A stretch of 64,000 bases of DNA from Actinomyces capricornis (GCF_019974135.1 NZ_AP025017.1:2232001-2296000); one strand, 5' to 3'; positions 7,982 through 16,574 are shown, counted from the stretch's first letter. Notes: generated by a model not told the origin, from the sequence alone. A program made the numbers and translations.

Positions 7982-9292
7982 ATGAGCACCACCACCCGCA
8001 CCACGCACGGCGCCCCGGGCCATCCCACCGCCGTGGCCCCTGATGCGCCGGCCGAGCTGGTCGTGCGCGAGCCCATGGCCCTGAAGATCCCCGTCACCGG
8101 CGTCATCGTCCTGGTCCTCCAGGTGCTCATGATGCTCAAGTCCCACGGGCACACCACCTTCCAGCTGGCCACGGGCAGCGACTTCCTCCAGCTGCCCTCT
8201 CTCAGCCTGCTCGCCAAGGCGGTCATCGCCGTCATGGCGGTTCTCAACGCGGCCGTCACCGTCTGGGCCTTCCGACTGGCCGAGGCGCGCGGCCACATCA
8301 ATGTGGTCATCAAGGCCGCCATGGCCCTGGCCTTCGTCCTGTCCTTCCTGACCTGGGTGGGGGCCGGCCGCGAATCCGTCATCCCCGTGGTGACCATCCT
8401 GTCCTCCACCCTGGCCCTGAGCGTGCCCCTGGTCTTCGGCTCCCTGGCCGGGCTCATCGGGGAGCGCTCGGGAACCATCAACATCGCCATTGAGGGCCAG
8501 CTGCTGGGCGGGGCGTTCCTGGGCGCCGTCGTCGCCTCCCTGGCCTCCAGCCCCTGGGCGGGCCTGGTGGCCGCGCCCTTCGCCGGCATGCTCGTGGCCC
8601 TGCTCCTGGCACTGTTCGGGCTGAAGTACCGGGTCAACCAGATCGTCGTCGGCGTGGTGCTCAACGTCCTGGTCCTGGGACTGACCGGGTTCCTGTTCTC
8701 CACCGTCCTGTCCGAGGACCCCGCAGGCCTCAACGCCGCCATGCGCCTGCCCACCCTGGCCATCCCGGGGCTCTCGGCGATCCCGGTCATCGGGCCGGTG
8801 CTCTTCCGCCAGACGATCCTGGTCTACCTCATGTACGCCGCCGTGGCGATCCTGTCCGTCATGCTCTTCCGCTCCCGCTGGGGCCTGCGCATGCGCGCCT
8901 GCGGGGAGCACCCCAAGGCCGCCGACACCGTGGGCATCAACGTCATGCGCACCCGCGTGGCCAACCTGGTCCTGGGCGGGGCCCTGGCCGGCCTGGGCGG
9001 GGCCTTCTTCACCCTGGGATCCGGGCTGTCCTTCACCAAGGACATGGCCGCGGGCAACGGCTACATCGCCCTGGCGGCCATGATCCTGGGAGGCTGGAAC
9101 CCCCTGGGGGCCCTGGGCGCCTCCCTGCTCTTCGGCTTCGCCACCTCGGTGGGCCAGACCCTCTCGGTCATCGGCAGCCCCATCCCCGCCAACGTCATCC
9201 TCATGTTCCCCTACGTGGTCACCATCTTCGCGGTGGCCGGGTTCGTGGGCAAGGTGCGCGCCCCCGCCGCCGAGGGGGTGCCCTACCCGTGA
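7982..9292 (+). CDS. Nucleoside ABC transporter permease 2
   Basis: 436 residues from ATG 7982, three bases after the previous stop. It is multi-pass and of the same BPD_transp_2 family: ERSGTINIAIEGQLLGGAF, then YRVNQIVVGVVLNVL and a late AAMILGGWNPLGALGASLLFG. The polar N-terminal ~30 residues precede an extra pair of hydrophobic segments, a common feature of the second permease in this class. Its stop overlaps the cytidine deaminase start by four bases, tying import to catabolism. Confidence 0.9.
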   Translation: MSTTTRTTHGAPGHPTAVAPDAPAELVVREPMALKIPVTGVIVLVLQVLMMLKSHGHTTFQLATGSDFLQLPSLSLLAKAVIAVMAVLNAAVTVWAFRLAEARGHINVVIKAAMALAFVLSFLTWVGAGRESVIPVVTILSSTLALSVPLVFGSLAGLIGERSGTINIAIEGQLLGGAFLGAVVASLASSPWAGLVAAPFAGMLVALLLALFGLKYRVNQIVVGVVLNVLVLGLTGFLFSTVLSEDPAGLNAAMRLPTLAIPGLSAIPVIGPVLFRQTILVYLMYAAVAILSVMLFRSRWGLRMRACGEHPKAADTVGINVMRTRVANLVLGGALAGLGGAFFTLGSGLSFTKDMAAGNGYIALAAMILGGWNPLGALGASLLFGFATSVGQTLSVIGSPIPANVILMFPYVVTIFAVAGFVGKVRAPAAEGVPYP

Positions 9293-9738
9293 GCGCCGCG
9301 CAGCCGGCCGCCGCCCAGGACTGGGAGCGTCTCAGGCTCCTGGCCATCGAGGCCATGGAGCGGGCCTACGCCCCCTACTCCCGGTTCAAGGTCGGCGCCG
9401 CCGCCCTGGTCGACGACGGGCGCCTGGTCTCGGGCTGCAATGTGGAGAACGCCGGCTACGGGGTCACCCTGTGCGCCGAGTGCGGGCTGGTCTCCGAGCT
9501 GGTGCGCACCGGGGGAGGGCGCCTGACCGCCTTCGCCTGCGTGGACGCCCGCGGTGAGCCCTGCGCCCCCTGCGGGCGCTGCCGCCAGCTCCTGTCCGAG
9601 CACGCCGCCCCCGGCATGGAGCTGGCCATGCCCGGGGGAATCATGACCATCGACGAGGTACTGCCCGAGCGCTTCACCCACGAGGCCCTCACCGCCGTCC
9701 AGCAGCCCGCACCCGCCCACCAGGAGGCCCGCCCATGA
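9289..9738 (+). CDS. cdd: Cytidine deaminase
   Basis: 149 residues from GTG 9289, overlapping the upstream stop (GTGA). It converts cytidine and deoxycytidine to uridine and deoxyuridine in the cytoplasm. Diagnostic residues are present: substrate motif GCNVENAGYG, the Cys62-Ala-Glu64 catalytic signature and the zinc pair Cys92/Cys95 in PCAPC. This is the short tetrameric class with three Cys zinc ligands. The gene sits between the importer and thymidine phosphorylase; its stop overlaps the deoA start by four bases. Confidence 0.95.
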   Translation: MSAAQPAAAQDWERLRLLAIEAMERAYAPYSRFKVGAAALVDDGRLVSGCNVENAGYGVTLCAECGLVSELVRTGGGRLTAFACVDARGEPCAPCGRCRQLLSEHAAPGMELAMPGGIMTIDEVLPERFTHEALTAVQQPAPAHQEARP

Positions 9739-11084
9739 CCAGCGCACCCGCCGTGGAGCCCTTCGACGCCGTCGACGTCATCGCCTGCAAGCGCGACGGC
9801 GGGAGGCTCAGCCCGGACCAGATCGACTGGGTGGTGGACGCCTACACGCGCGGGGTGGTGGCCGAGGAGCAGATGAGCGCCCTGGCCATGGCCATCTACC
9901 TGCGCGGCATGGAGCCCCAGGAGATCGCTGACTGGACCCGGGCCATGATCGACTCCGGTGAGCGCATGGACTTCTCCGCCCTGGCACGCCCCACCGCCGA
10001 CAAGCACTCCACCGGGGGCGTGGGGGACAAGATCACCCTGCCCCTGGCGCCACTGGTGGCCGTCTTCGGCGTCAGCGTGCCCCAGCTCTCCGGGCGGGGC
10101 CTCGGCCACACGGGGGGAACCCTGGACAAGCTGGAGTCCATCCCCGGCTGGAGGGCCGAGCTGAGCAACGACCAGATCATGGAGATGCTGGGCGACCGCG
10201 GCCCCGGCGCCGTCATCTGCGCCGCAGGGGCCGGCCTGGCCCCGGCCGACAGGAGGCTCTACGCCCTGCGGGACACCACCGCCACCGTCTCCTGCATCCC
10301 GCTCATCGCCTCCTCCATCATGTCCAAGAAGATCGCCGAGGGCACCGGGGCCCTGGTCCTGGATGTCAAGGTCGGCAGCGGCGCCTTCATGAAGGAGCTG
10401 GACCAGGCCAGGGAGCTGGCCTGCACCATGGTGGGCCTGGGCGTGCAGGCGGGCGTGGTCACCCGGGCGCTGCTGACCGACATGTCCGTCCCCCTGGGCC
10501 TGAGCGTGGGCAACGCTCTGGAGGTGCGCGAGTCCCTGGAGGTCCTGGCCGGTGGCGGGCCGGACGACGTCGTGGAGCTGACCGTGGCCCTGGGCCAGGA
10601 GATGCTCGCCGCCGCCGGGCGGCCCACCGGCCGCGATGAGCTGCGCGCCGCCCTGGGCGACGGGCGCGCCATGGACGTGTGGCGGGAGATGATCTCCCGC
10701 CAGGGCGGGGACCCCGACGCCGCTCTGCCGCGCGCCGCCCACACCGAGGTGCTCACCGCCCCCGACGACGGCGTGCTCACTGGGCTCGACGCCCTGGCCG
10801 TGGGCGTGGCCGCCTGGCGCCTGGGCGCGGGGCGTGCCCGCAAGGAGGACGCCGTGCAGGCCGGGGCCGGCATCGAGCTGCACGCCAAGCCCGGGGACGA
10901 GGTGCGCGCCGGCACGCCCCTGGCCACCCTCCACACCGACACCCCCGAGCGCTTCGAGCGGGCCCTCCAGGTCCTCCGGGAAGGGGTCGCCGTCTCCCCG
11001 GCCGGCTCGGAGCAGGCCGAGGCGGCCCAGGTGCTCCGGGGCCGGGGCGTCATCATCGAGCGCATCACCGACGAATCGGCCTGA
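9735..11084 (+). CDS. deoA: Thymidine/pyrimidine-nucleoside phosphorylase
   Basis: 449 residues from ATG 9735, overlapping the cdd stop (ATGA). It has the glycosyltransferase family 3 layout: helical N-terminal domain, phosphate-binding signature KHSTGGVGDK (90-99), LSGRGLGHTGGTLDKLE, and the small C-terminal domain with the GAGR/RKED segment. It phosphorolyses thymidine and deoxyuridine to free base plus deoxyribose 1-phosphate. With cdd, the importer and deoC (15.6 kb) it forms a pyrimidine deoxynucleoside catabolic route. Last gene of the operon. Confidence 0.95.
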   Translation: MTSAPAVEPFDAVDVIACKRDGGRLSPDQIDWVVDAYTRGVVAEEQMSALAMAIYLRGMEPQEIADWTRAMIDSGERMDFSALARPTADKHSTGGVGDKITLPLAPLVAVFGVSVPQLSGRGLGHTGGTLDKLESIPGWRAELSNDQIMEMLGDRGPGAVICAAGAGLAPADRRLYALRDTTATVSCIPLIASSIMSKKIAEGTGALVLDVKVGSGAFMKELDQARELACTMVGLGVQAGVVTRALLTDMSVPLGLSVGNALEVRESLEVLAGGGPDDVVELTVALGQEMLAAAGRPTGRDELRAALGDGRAMDVWREMISRQGGDPDAALPRAAHTEVLTAPDDGVLTGLDALAVGVAAWRLGAGRARKEDAVQAGAGIELHAKPGDEVRAGTPLATLHTDTPERFERALQVLREGVAVSPAGSEQAEAAQVLRGRGVIIERITDESA

Positions 11085-11095
11085 GCCGATCCGAA

Positions 11096-11113
11096 CCGGG
11101 CGGACCAGCCCGG
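11096..11113 (+). terminator. GC hairpin after deoA
   Basis: CCGGGC (11096-11101) pairs with GCCCGG (11108-11113) across a 6-base loop, starting 11 bases after the deoA stop. There is no U-run, so this is a weak terminator candidate. Confidence 0.4.
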
Positions 11114-11336
11114 GCCGGAGTCGAGGATTGGGGCAAGGCCGTGCCGCGCGCGGTGAAGGCGACGTTCCTCGGCCATTGCTTGGAACAGATCGCCCGCAGT
11201 GTCGATCATAGGAGGTAATCTCTACACGAAGGGGTCTGAGGGACATCAGGTCCTTTCGGCGCGATGGCGGTGATCCGGCTCGGGATCTCGTGTGGTGAGA
11301 TGCTGTCTTAAGTGATGGCTGTATGACACGTTGTGA

Positions 11337-11365
11337 TTGCAGGTCGTATATCGGATGGGTAAAGT
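11337..11365 (+). promoter_or_regulatory. Putative promoter of a truncated ORF
   Basis: TTGCAG (11337-11342) and TAAAGT (11360-11365) are separated by 17 bases, a standard spacing. The -10 lies 7 bases before ATG 11373, fitting a leaderless start. Confidence 0.5.
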
Positions 11366-11372
11366 ATGGGGC

Positions 11373-11474
11373 ATGGATAGAGATCGCATGCCTCTCGCGT
11401 CGTCGAGCGCCGACCGGCATCAGGGCTCACGTCTGCGCGAATTGCCGATGCCTCCGGTGGTCTACGTACCGTGA
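11373..11474 (+). pseudogene. 5' fragment of an ORF cut off by an insertion element
   Basis: ATG 11373 opens a 33-codon frame (MDRDRMPLASS...MPPVVYVP) that ends in a TGA supplied by the terminal repeat of the IS starting at 11472. A good promoter precedes it. No continuation was found beyond the right end of the IS at 12194, so either the remainder was lost or the ORF is fortuitous. Too short to assign a family. Confidence 0.35.
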
Positions 11475-12194
11475 GCCTTTCTCATCGGAGTTGGTTGTTG
11501 AGGTTGAGGACGACCAGGGCTGCTGAGGCTATGGAGGTTATCGTGGAAGGGTCCAGGCTGACTTTTCTCAGGGCTTTGAAGCCTTTGAGCAGGGCGTTGG
11601 CTCTCTGGGCGGGGGCTCGAAGGCCGGTCTGGATGGTGTTGTAGGTCGCATCATCGGGGCAGGACTTGGCCCCCTTGATGGGGGTCTTGATGCCGATACC
11701 TGCCCCGGTGTAGCCCTTGTCGGCCAGAGTGGGCAGCCCTTGGGCAGCGGCCCTTGGTGCAGGGCTGGTAGGACGTGGCGCCGGGCGGCGGTGATGTCAT
11801 GGGCCGGTTCCGGGCTCGACCGGGCTGGCCCATACCGGGTAGCCGGTGGGGTCAGTGAGCACCTGGACATTGCCCCCGAAGGCCTTGTGCTTGCCCGAAT
11901 ACCACATGTGGCAGCCGGTATCGGGATTGTGGGCCGCGACCCTGTCGGTGCGGATGTCATGGGCCTTGCGGTGGGCGGTGAGCCAGCCGCTGATGGTGCG
12001 GGCGGCGGCAACGGGAACATCAAGCGTGGCACGATAGGACAGCCGTGCGGGGCCTGGCCGGAGCAAGTAGATGTTATTGGTCAACACCACTGTGCCCCCA
12101 GGCCCCGCATGCCCCCACCCACGACACGCCTACTTTTCCCCAGCACCTCAACGATCCCCACACCGACACCTCACCTCCCGGTGAGAAAGGCTCA
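11472..12194. mobile_element. Internally deleted IS5-type insertion element (~723 bp)
   Basis: The ends are 17-bp inverted repeats with one mismatch: TGAGCCTTTCTCATCGG at 11472-11488 and its near complement at 12178-12194. Inside is a leftward DDE transposase remnant. At 723 bp the element is shorter than usual for the group because the central transposase coding region is missing. No convincing target duplication flanks it, so the site may be old or rearranged. Confidence 0.75.
11482..12090 (-). pseudogene. IS5-type DDE transposase, deleted and frameshifted
   Basis: Reading leftward from GTG 12090, the N-terminal segment (LLRPGPARLSYRATLDVP, ISGWLTAHRKAHDIR) joins directly to a later catalytic segment (DRVAAHNPDTG, WYSGKHKAFGGNVQV), implying an in-frame internal deletion of the middle part including the first part of the catalytic core. 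The frame then shifts near 11810 (DITAARRHVLPAL) and again near 11720 (GYTGAGIGIKTPIKG) before ending ALVVLNLNNQLR at 11482. With a deletion and two shifts it cannot make active transposase, but its end repeats could still be used in trans. Confidence 0.75.
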
Positions 12195-12216
12195 GTCATG
12201 CTAGTTAATGTGTAAG

Positions 12217-12222
12217 TATAGT
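12217..12222 (+). promoter_or_regulatory. Putative -10 element for the membrane-protein pair
   Basis: TATAGT at 12217-12222, 12 bases before ATG 12235. It lies only ~20 bases outside the IS end, in AT-rich DNA unlike the genome average. Confidence 0.4.
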
Positions 12223-12234
12223 GGGTGATATGAG

Positions 12235-13230
12235 ATGTCGACTCGAATCGAGAAAAGTAGTGCTTGCAGAAGAAAGAACTCTTTATTGGCGTTCTTTGCC
12301 TTCTTTTTGCCGATAGTCGGTATTGCTGGGGCGGTCTTGATTCGACTTATTGACCCCCCTATTAATCCGATTTCCCTTGCTGCGTCGAATGTTGCGTGCA
12401 TTCTAGTGGGTTTGTTCAGTGGGCTTCAATGCTGGCACTTCGGGAGAACTGCGTCCTACGAAGTGACGTCGCCTGAGTTGATGAAAGGTGATGCATCGGT
12501 TATAATAGTGGCGGACACTGAAACTGATCCGCTCCTCACATCTATAGCCGCCCGTCTTTTTTGGGGATCATCAGCGTTTTTCTTCTTCTTCTTGAGTTGT
12601 ACAGCATATCAGCCACCAGGAGAAGAGATTCCGTCCCTTGTAATTCTGGCAGTTTTAGCGTTACTTGGGGCGTTCTTCTTCGGATGGGCGGGATACTATG
12701 GTGTAGTTCGAAGTAAGCGGAAGCGCCATCCTGGGAGTATTGAGATGAATGGCTGGGGTCTGCGTCAGCGGGTGGGGGATCGCGTAGTGGAAGTTGCCTG
12801 GAAGGATATTTCTGCATTCAAGAGTGTTGACAGAAATGATCGAGGCGAGATCGTCGGATCCTGGATCGCAGATAGTGAGCAGAAAATCTCCTACCGAGCT
12901 TCACGACGACCGAAGCCCTACCGGCAGCGGCGCGCACAACCGTTGTTCCTGTTGTTAACTCCTGTGGGTAATATCATGAATTTTGCTAACTTTCTCAGGG
13001 ATGCCCAGAATGATCCTGCGTGGGCTGCTGAGATTTTCAACAGCCCTCATCGGCTGGAATGGATTCACAGCATCCTCACCGCCCACGAGCCAGGTCTGGA
13101 GATCTCGGGTGATCCAACGACCATGAGCGATGGAGGCGGTGGGTACGGTCATCTTCGCCGTCAGCTTCTTGGTGATCCGAGGTACCCCGGCCCTGGCCAA
13201 TGCTTCTCAGTGAGCGCAGGTGGAATGTGA
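12235..13230 (+). CDS. Membrane protein of unknown function with a cytoplasmic PH-like domain
   Basis: 331 residues from ATG 12235. Two hydrophobic pairs are seen (about residues 18-60 and 105-160, including the run FFFFFL), followed by a soluble region after ~165. That region (GSIEMNGWGLRQRVGDRVVEVAW...) resembles bacterial PH-like domains in pattern only. The end (GGGGYGHLRRQLL...) is low in complexity. Codon use is clearly more AT-rich than the neighbours, suggesting transfer. The gene is coupled by a 4-base overlap to the next, which has a similar plan. No function recognised. Confidence 0.65.
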   Translation: MSTRIEKSSACRRKNSLLAFFAFFLPIVGIAGAVLIRLIDPPINPISLAASNVACILVGLFSGLQCWHFGRTASYEVTSPELMKGDASVIIVADTETDPLLTSIAARLFWGSSAFFFFFLSCTAYQPPGEEIPSLVILAVLALLGAFFFGWAGYYGVVRSKRKRHPGSIEMNGWGLRQRVGDRVVEVAWKDISAFKSVDRNDRGEIVGSWIADSEQKISYRASRRPKPYRQRRAQPLFLLLTPVGNIMNFANFLRDAQNDPAWAAEIFNSPHRLEWIHSILTAHEPGLEISGDPTTMSDGGGGYGHLRRQLLGDPRYPGPGQCFSVSAGGM

Positions 13231-14264
13231 TTCTGCCGGAAGAAGCCGGAGCGATAGGCGCCCTGATCGCCCTTCTTGGCCTTGCGGCGATTGCACGATG
13301 GATCGCTCTCATTGCCGGTCCGGAGGCGGAGTCGGTGCGACAGGCCCTGCTCGGCCTCCATGCATTCCGAACAAGGCTCAACCTCATGTGCCTTCCGTTC
13401 GCCGGCCTCCTCCTCATGATCGCAGGGGCCTTCATCGCCGTCTCGCCCCGGCCTCCCGATGCTCTGAAGTACGTTCTTGGTGCCTCACTGGTCATTAATG
13501 CAGTCCTCGTGGTAGTCGCAGTAGTCTATGCAGCCATTCCCACTCTTCTCCTCCCCAGATTCTTCTATCGCACGTCCAGCACCGCAGAGAGTGCTCATCG
13601 CGATGGTCCGTCGCAGGATTCCTGGGTGGTGGGCGCGGGTAGTGGCGCTCATCTGCGGGAGTCATCCGTGCCGGCGCCGTCGAGCATGGTCGGTGAGCTC
13701 GGGACTGATTCCCTGCGCCTCGTCGGCCGCAGGCCGATCGGCACCTGTAGCGTGATCTCCGCATGCGCGGCACTGCTCTGCTATGTGGGCGTGACGGCGA
13801 GGACCGACGAGCTAATGCGGTTCTTCCTCTCCGTGGCACTGATCTGCGCCATCATCGCTGCTGCCATGACGGGTATCATTCTTCGGGGTGTGGGAATGAT
13901 CATCGATCGAGAGGGGGTCGTCGACAGGACGACCTGGCTGCCTGCACTGTTCTTGCCCTGGAGTCTCATCGGCGGTTCCTATATTCGCGGCGATCATGTT
14001 GTTGTCATGCTGAAGAAGAATCATCCTGATTATGCCTCTCTATCCATTCTTGAGCGTTTGAGGGTGGAGAGTGCTACAGGGGTGGTGCATCTTCCCACAA
14101 GGCATCTTGATATCGACCCCCTCGAACTAGTGGGGGTACTGGAATGGGGGCGTCTTCTTGCTGAAATTCCGGACGGTCTTCCTCCCGAGGAGCTCGACCT
14201 CCGAATGGCGATGATGAGGGACGTGTTCGTTAGTACAATGAGGGCGGTGCACTACCGGCACTGA
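13227..14264 (+). CDS. Second membrane protein of the pair, unknown function
   Basis: 345 residues if started at GTG 13227, which overlaps the upstream TGA (GTGA) and has AGGTGG upstream; ATG 13200 is an alternative with no ribosome-binding site. Two N-terminal membrane segments (about 10-35 and 60-110) are followed by a Ser-rich cytoplasmic loop, a second TM pair (about 185-235), then a soluble end with IIDREGVVDRTTWLPALFLPW, again PH-like in pattern. The shared layout suggests the two proteins form a complex. Base composition is intermediate between its partner and the genome average. No family identified. Confidence 0.6.
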   Translation: MILPEEAGAIGALIALLGLAAIARWIALIAGPEAESVRQALLGLHAFRTRLNLMCLPFAGLLLMIAGAFIAVSPRPPDALKYVLGASLVINAVLVVVAVVYAAIPTLLLPRFFYRTSSTAESAHRDGPSQDSWVVGAGSGAHLRESSVPAPSSMVGELGTDSLRLVGRRPIGTCSVISACAALLCYVGVTARTDELMRFFLSVALICAIIAAAMTGIILRGVGMIIDREGVVDRTTWLPALFLPWSLIGGSYIRGDHVVVMLKKNHPDYASLSILERLRVESATGVVHLPTRHLDIDPLELVGVLEWGRLLAEIPDGLPPEELDLRMAMMRDVFVSTMRAVHYRH

Positions 14265-14427
14265 GCATCGCTTATCGCGGGCCCACGGATTCTTGGCGCT
14301 ATCCGCATTCTGAGAGCATGCGCCGTCCCTGAGAGCGGCTCATCCCATGAAGCGTCTTGCGGTTTGGTTGCGATCTCTATGATGGGACTCGGGAGGACGC
14401 CCGGAAAGCTCCGGGCGGGCGGGGGAT

Positions 14428-14433
14428 TACGAT
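14428..14433 (+). promoter_or_regulatory. -10 element of a leaderless gene
   Basis: TACGAT lies 6 bases before ATG 14440 and no Shine-Dalgarno is present, so the mRNA probably begins at the start codon. Confidence 0.55.
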
Positions 14434-14439
14434 GGTGGC

Positions 14440-15471
14440 ATGGCTCCCGCAGACCACCCTGCTGACCGGCTCCCCGCCTCCGGAGAGACCGCATCAGCCT
14501 CCTCCTGCGACTCGCCATCGACTCAGGCAGCGGCGTCAGGGAGCGTGACGAGCGGGGCGCCGGTTTCGCAGGGCCCTCAGCCGCCGGGCCCAGTGGCAGG
14601 GGTGGCGCCAGTGGTCGTCACCGAGCCCCGGATCCGAGTGGCCAACTCCCGCCTGCGCGTTGGGCGCTTCTCCCAGGCCGGCGATGCGGTGACCATGACC
14701 CAGGCCGATGCCACCACCTGCGGCGCCGCCTGCCTGCTCGCCGCCAGGCTCCTCCTCGACGACCAGGAGGGCCGCAGGCTGGGGCGGGCCCTGGACAGGG
14801 GCGTGAGCCCTGGTGCGAGACCCACCACCGGCGCCCTGCTGGCTGAGGCCCTCAACCGCCGCCAGAAGACCCTCCAGCGCACCATCAACAGTGCGGGCCT
14901 GTGGCTGGCATCCTGGCCTCGGGCCCTGGGCTCCACGCCCTGGGCGGTGGGTCGGGCCATGAGCACGACCGGCGCCGCATCGGCGAAGCCGTTGCCGGCC
15001 GGGTCCGCCGCCCCCGCAGGCCCCAGAGCGCCTGACGCATCCCCCGCCCCCGCCTCCCCGGTGCGCCCAGGGCGGGCCATGCGCTACGAGGTGCGCTGGG
15101 TGCGCGACCACGGCCCGCACTGGCCGGAGCAGGTCGAGGAGATGCGCCGCCAGCTGGCGCGCGGGCGCCCCGCCCTGCTCCTGACCGGAGGGCCCCTGCG
15201 CCTGGACCGGGGCGCCCCGGGGCTGGCCGGGCTATCGGCCCGGGCGTGCGGGAGCCTGGTCGTGCCCCGGCACTATGTGCTCGCCCTGCCCTGGGCCCTC
15301 ATCGGCCAGCGCGACCCCGGTCCGGGAGCGGTGCACCTCTACGAGCCCGGCAGCGGCAGCGTGCGGGCACTCGACCTCCTGGCCCCCCGCGATCCACGAT
15401 CGCCCGGTCCACGACAGCTCGGCGGCTGGCCCCGCATCCTCGCCCTCCTGACCCCGGCCGAACCCGACTGA
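14440..15471 (+). CDS. Peptidase C39-like protein, unknown substrate
   Basis: 343 residues. After a ~60-residue Pro/Ser/Ala-rich leader it has TQADATTCGAACLL with Gln88 and Cys94, the Q-x5-C spacing of C39-type cysteine peptidases (oxyanion Gln and nucleophile). A late PRHYVLAL (His278) and LYEPGSGSV (Glu302) resemble the His and acidic sites. A Pro/Ala-rich insertion of about 60 residues (160-215) separates the halves. There is no signal peptide or ABC domain, so it is not a bacteriocin exporter. It may be an isolated C39-like peptidase or a peptide-binding relative; Glu where Asp is usual leaves activity uncertain. Stands alone. Confidence 0.55.
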   Translation: MAPADHPADRLPASGETASASSCDSPSTQAAASGSVTSGAPVSQGPQPPGPVAGVAPVVVTEPRIRVANSRLRVGRFSQAGDAVTMTQADATTCGAACLLAARLLLDDQEGRRLGRALDRGVSPGARPTTGALLAEALNRRQKTLQRTINSAGLWLASWPRALGSTPWAVGRAMSTTGAASAKPLPAGSAAPAGPRAPDASPAPASPVRPGRAMRYEVRWVRDHGPHWPEQVEEMRRQLARGRPALLLTGGPLRLDRGAPGLAGLSARACGSLVVPRHYVLALPWALIGQRDPGPGAVHLYEPGSGSVRALDLLAPRDPRSPGPRQLGGWPRILALLTPAEPD

Positions 15472-15664
15472 CCCCGACTGACGGCAGCTGGCACCGGTTG
15501 GCAGGCCTCGGCGGCGGCTGACCCGTGACAGGCCGCGGACCACGACCCTGGGGCTTGCCTGCGGCCCGGGCCGCGTAGGCTGGGTCGGCGGGCGCCGGCG
15601 CCCGCATCCTGCTTCGCACCGATCCACTCCAGTGATCCGCTCACGCCTACCGGAAGGACCATCC

Positions 15665-16318
15665 ATGACCACGCGGGCCCAGATCGCCAGCCTCATCGAC
15701 CACACGCTGCTCAAGCCCGAGGCCACCGCCGAGCAGGTGGAGGCCCTCGTGGCCCAGGGCGCCGAGCTGGGCGTGTACTCGGTATGCGTCTCCCCGAGCA
15801 TGCTGCCCGTCTCCGTTCCCGAGGGCCTGCATGTGGCCACGGTCTGCGGCTTCCCCAGCGGCGCCCACGCCACCGCCGTCAAGGCCGCCGAGGCGGCCGA
15901 CGCCGTGGCCAAGGGCGCCCAGGAGGTGGACATGGTCATCAACCTGGGCCTGGCCGCCCAGGGGCGCTGGTCCGAGGTCGAGGCCGATATCCGCGCGGTC
16001 AAGGAGGCCTGCGGGAGCGCCCTGCTCAAGGTCATCATCGAGTCCGCCGCCCTTGACGATGAGCAGATCGTCGCCGCCTGCCGCGCGGCCGAGGCCGCGG
16101 GGGCCGACTTCGTCAAGACCTCCACCGGCTTCCACCCGGCCGGGGGAGCCAGCACCCATGCGGTGGCCCTCATGCGCGCCACCGTGGGGGATCGCCTGGG
16201 GGTCAAGGCCTCCGGCGGTATCCGCACCGCGGCCGACGCCCTGGCCATGGTCGAGGCCGGGGCCAGCCGCCTGGGCCTGTCCTCCAGTGCCGCCATCCTG
16301 GAGGAGATGGAGGGCTGA
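15665..16318 (+). CDS. deoC: Deoxyribose-phosphate aldolase
   Basis: 217 residues from ATG 15665 (GGAAGGA upstream). It cleaves 2-deoxyribose 5-phosphate to glyceraldehyde 3-phosphate and acetaldehyde in the cytoplasm. Key residues are visible: Lys151 in FVKTSTGF (Schiff base), Lys181 in VKASGGIRT (proton relay) and Asp89 in EVDMVINLG. Length is normal. It is a single gene but completes the pathway started by deoA at 9.7 kb. Confidence 0.95.
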   Translation: MTTRAQIASLIDHTLLKPEATAEQVEALVAQGAELGVYSVCVSPSMLPVSVPEGLHVATVCGFPSGAHATAVKAAEAADAVAKGAQEVDMVINLGLAAQGRWSEVEADIRAVKEACGSALLKVIIESAALDDEQIVAACRAAEAAGADFVKTSTGFHPAGGASTHAVALMRATVGDRLGVKASGGIRTAADALAMVEAGASRLGLSSSAAILEEMEG

Positions 16319-16383
16319 GGCCCAGCAGTCCCACACCTCCGGCCCCCAACGGCCGGCGATCCCACCGGCCACGCCCGGGGCGC

Positions 16384-16574
16384 TGCACATCTTCACCCAT
16401 TGGCCGATGAGGCGAATGCCGGAATCATGCGGATCCGCATCCGGCGCCTGCGCTGAGGGCGGCCGAAGATGTGCAGCGGCCCTCCTGCTGCACATCTTCG
16501 GGACCGATCCGGCGCCCCGGCTCGGCCCGCATGATGCTGCGGACTCGCCGATGCGGGGCAGGTGAAGATGTGCA
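16384..16574. repeat. Four copies of a TGCACATCTTC motif in two inverted pairs
   Basis: TGCACATCTTCACC (16384-16397) is perfectly complementary to 16561-16574. Between them CCGAAGATGTGCAG (16463-16476) is perfectly complementary to 16488-16501 with an 11-base loop. The nested symmetry lies directly upstream of the metal-importer operator. It could be regulator binding sites or a folded leader; no function is established. Confidence 0.75.

Noticed and set aside
9456..11420. Leftward open frame opposite cdd and deoA
   Set aside because: It overlaps two complete, coupled genes and shows no conserved motif.
16384..16574. Possible CRISPR-like array
   Set aside because: The repeats alternate in orientation and spacing is irregular, with no spacers of constant length and no cas genes.
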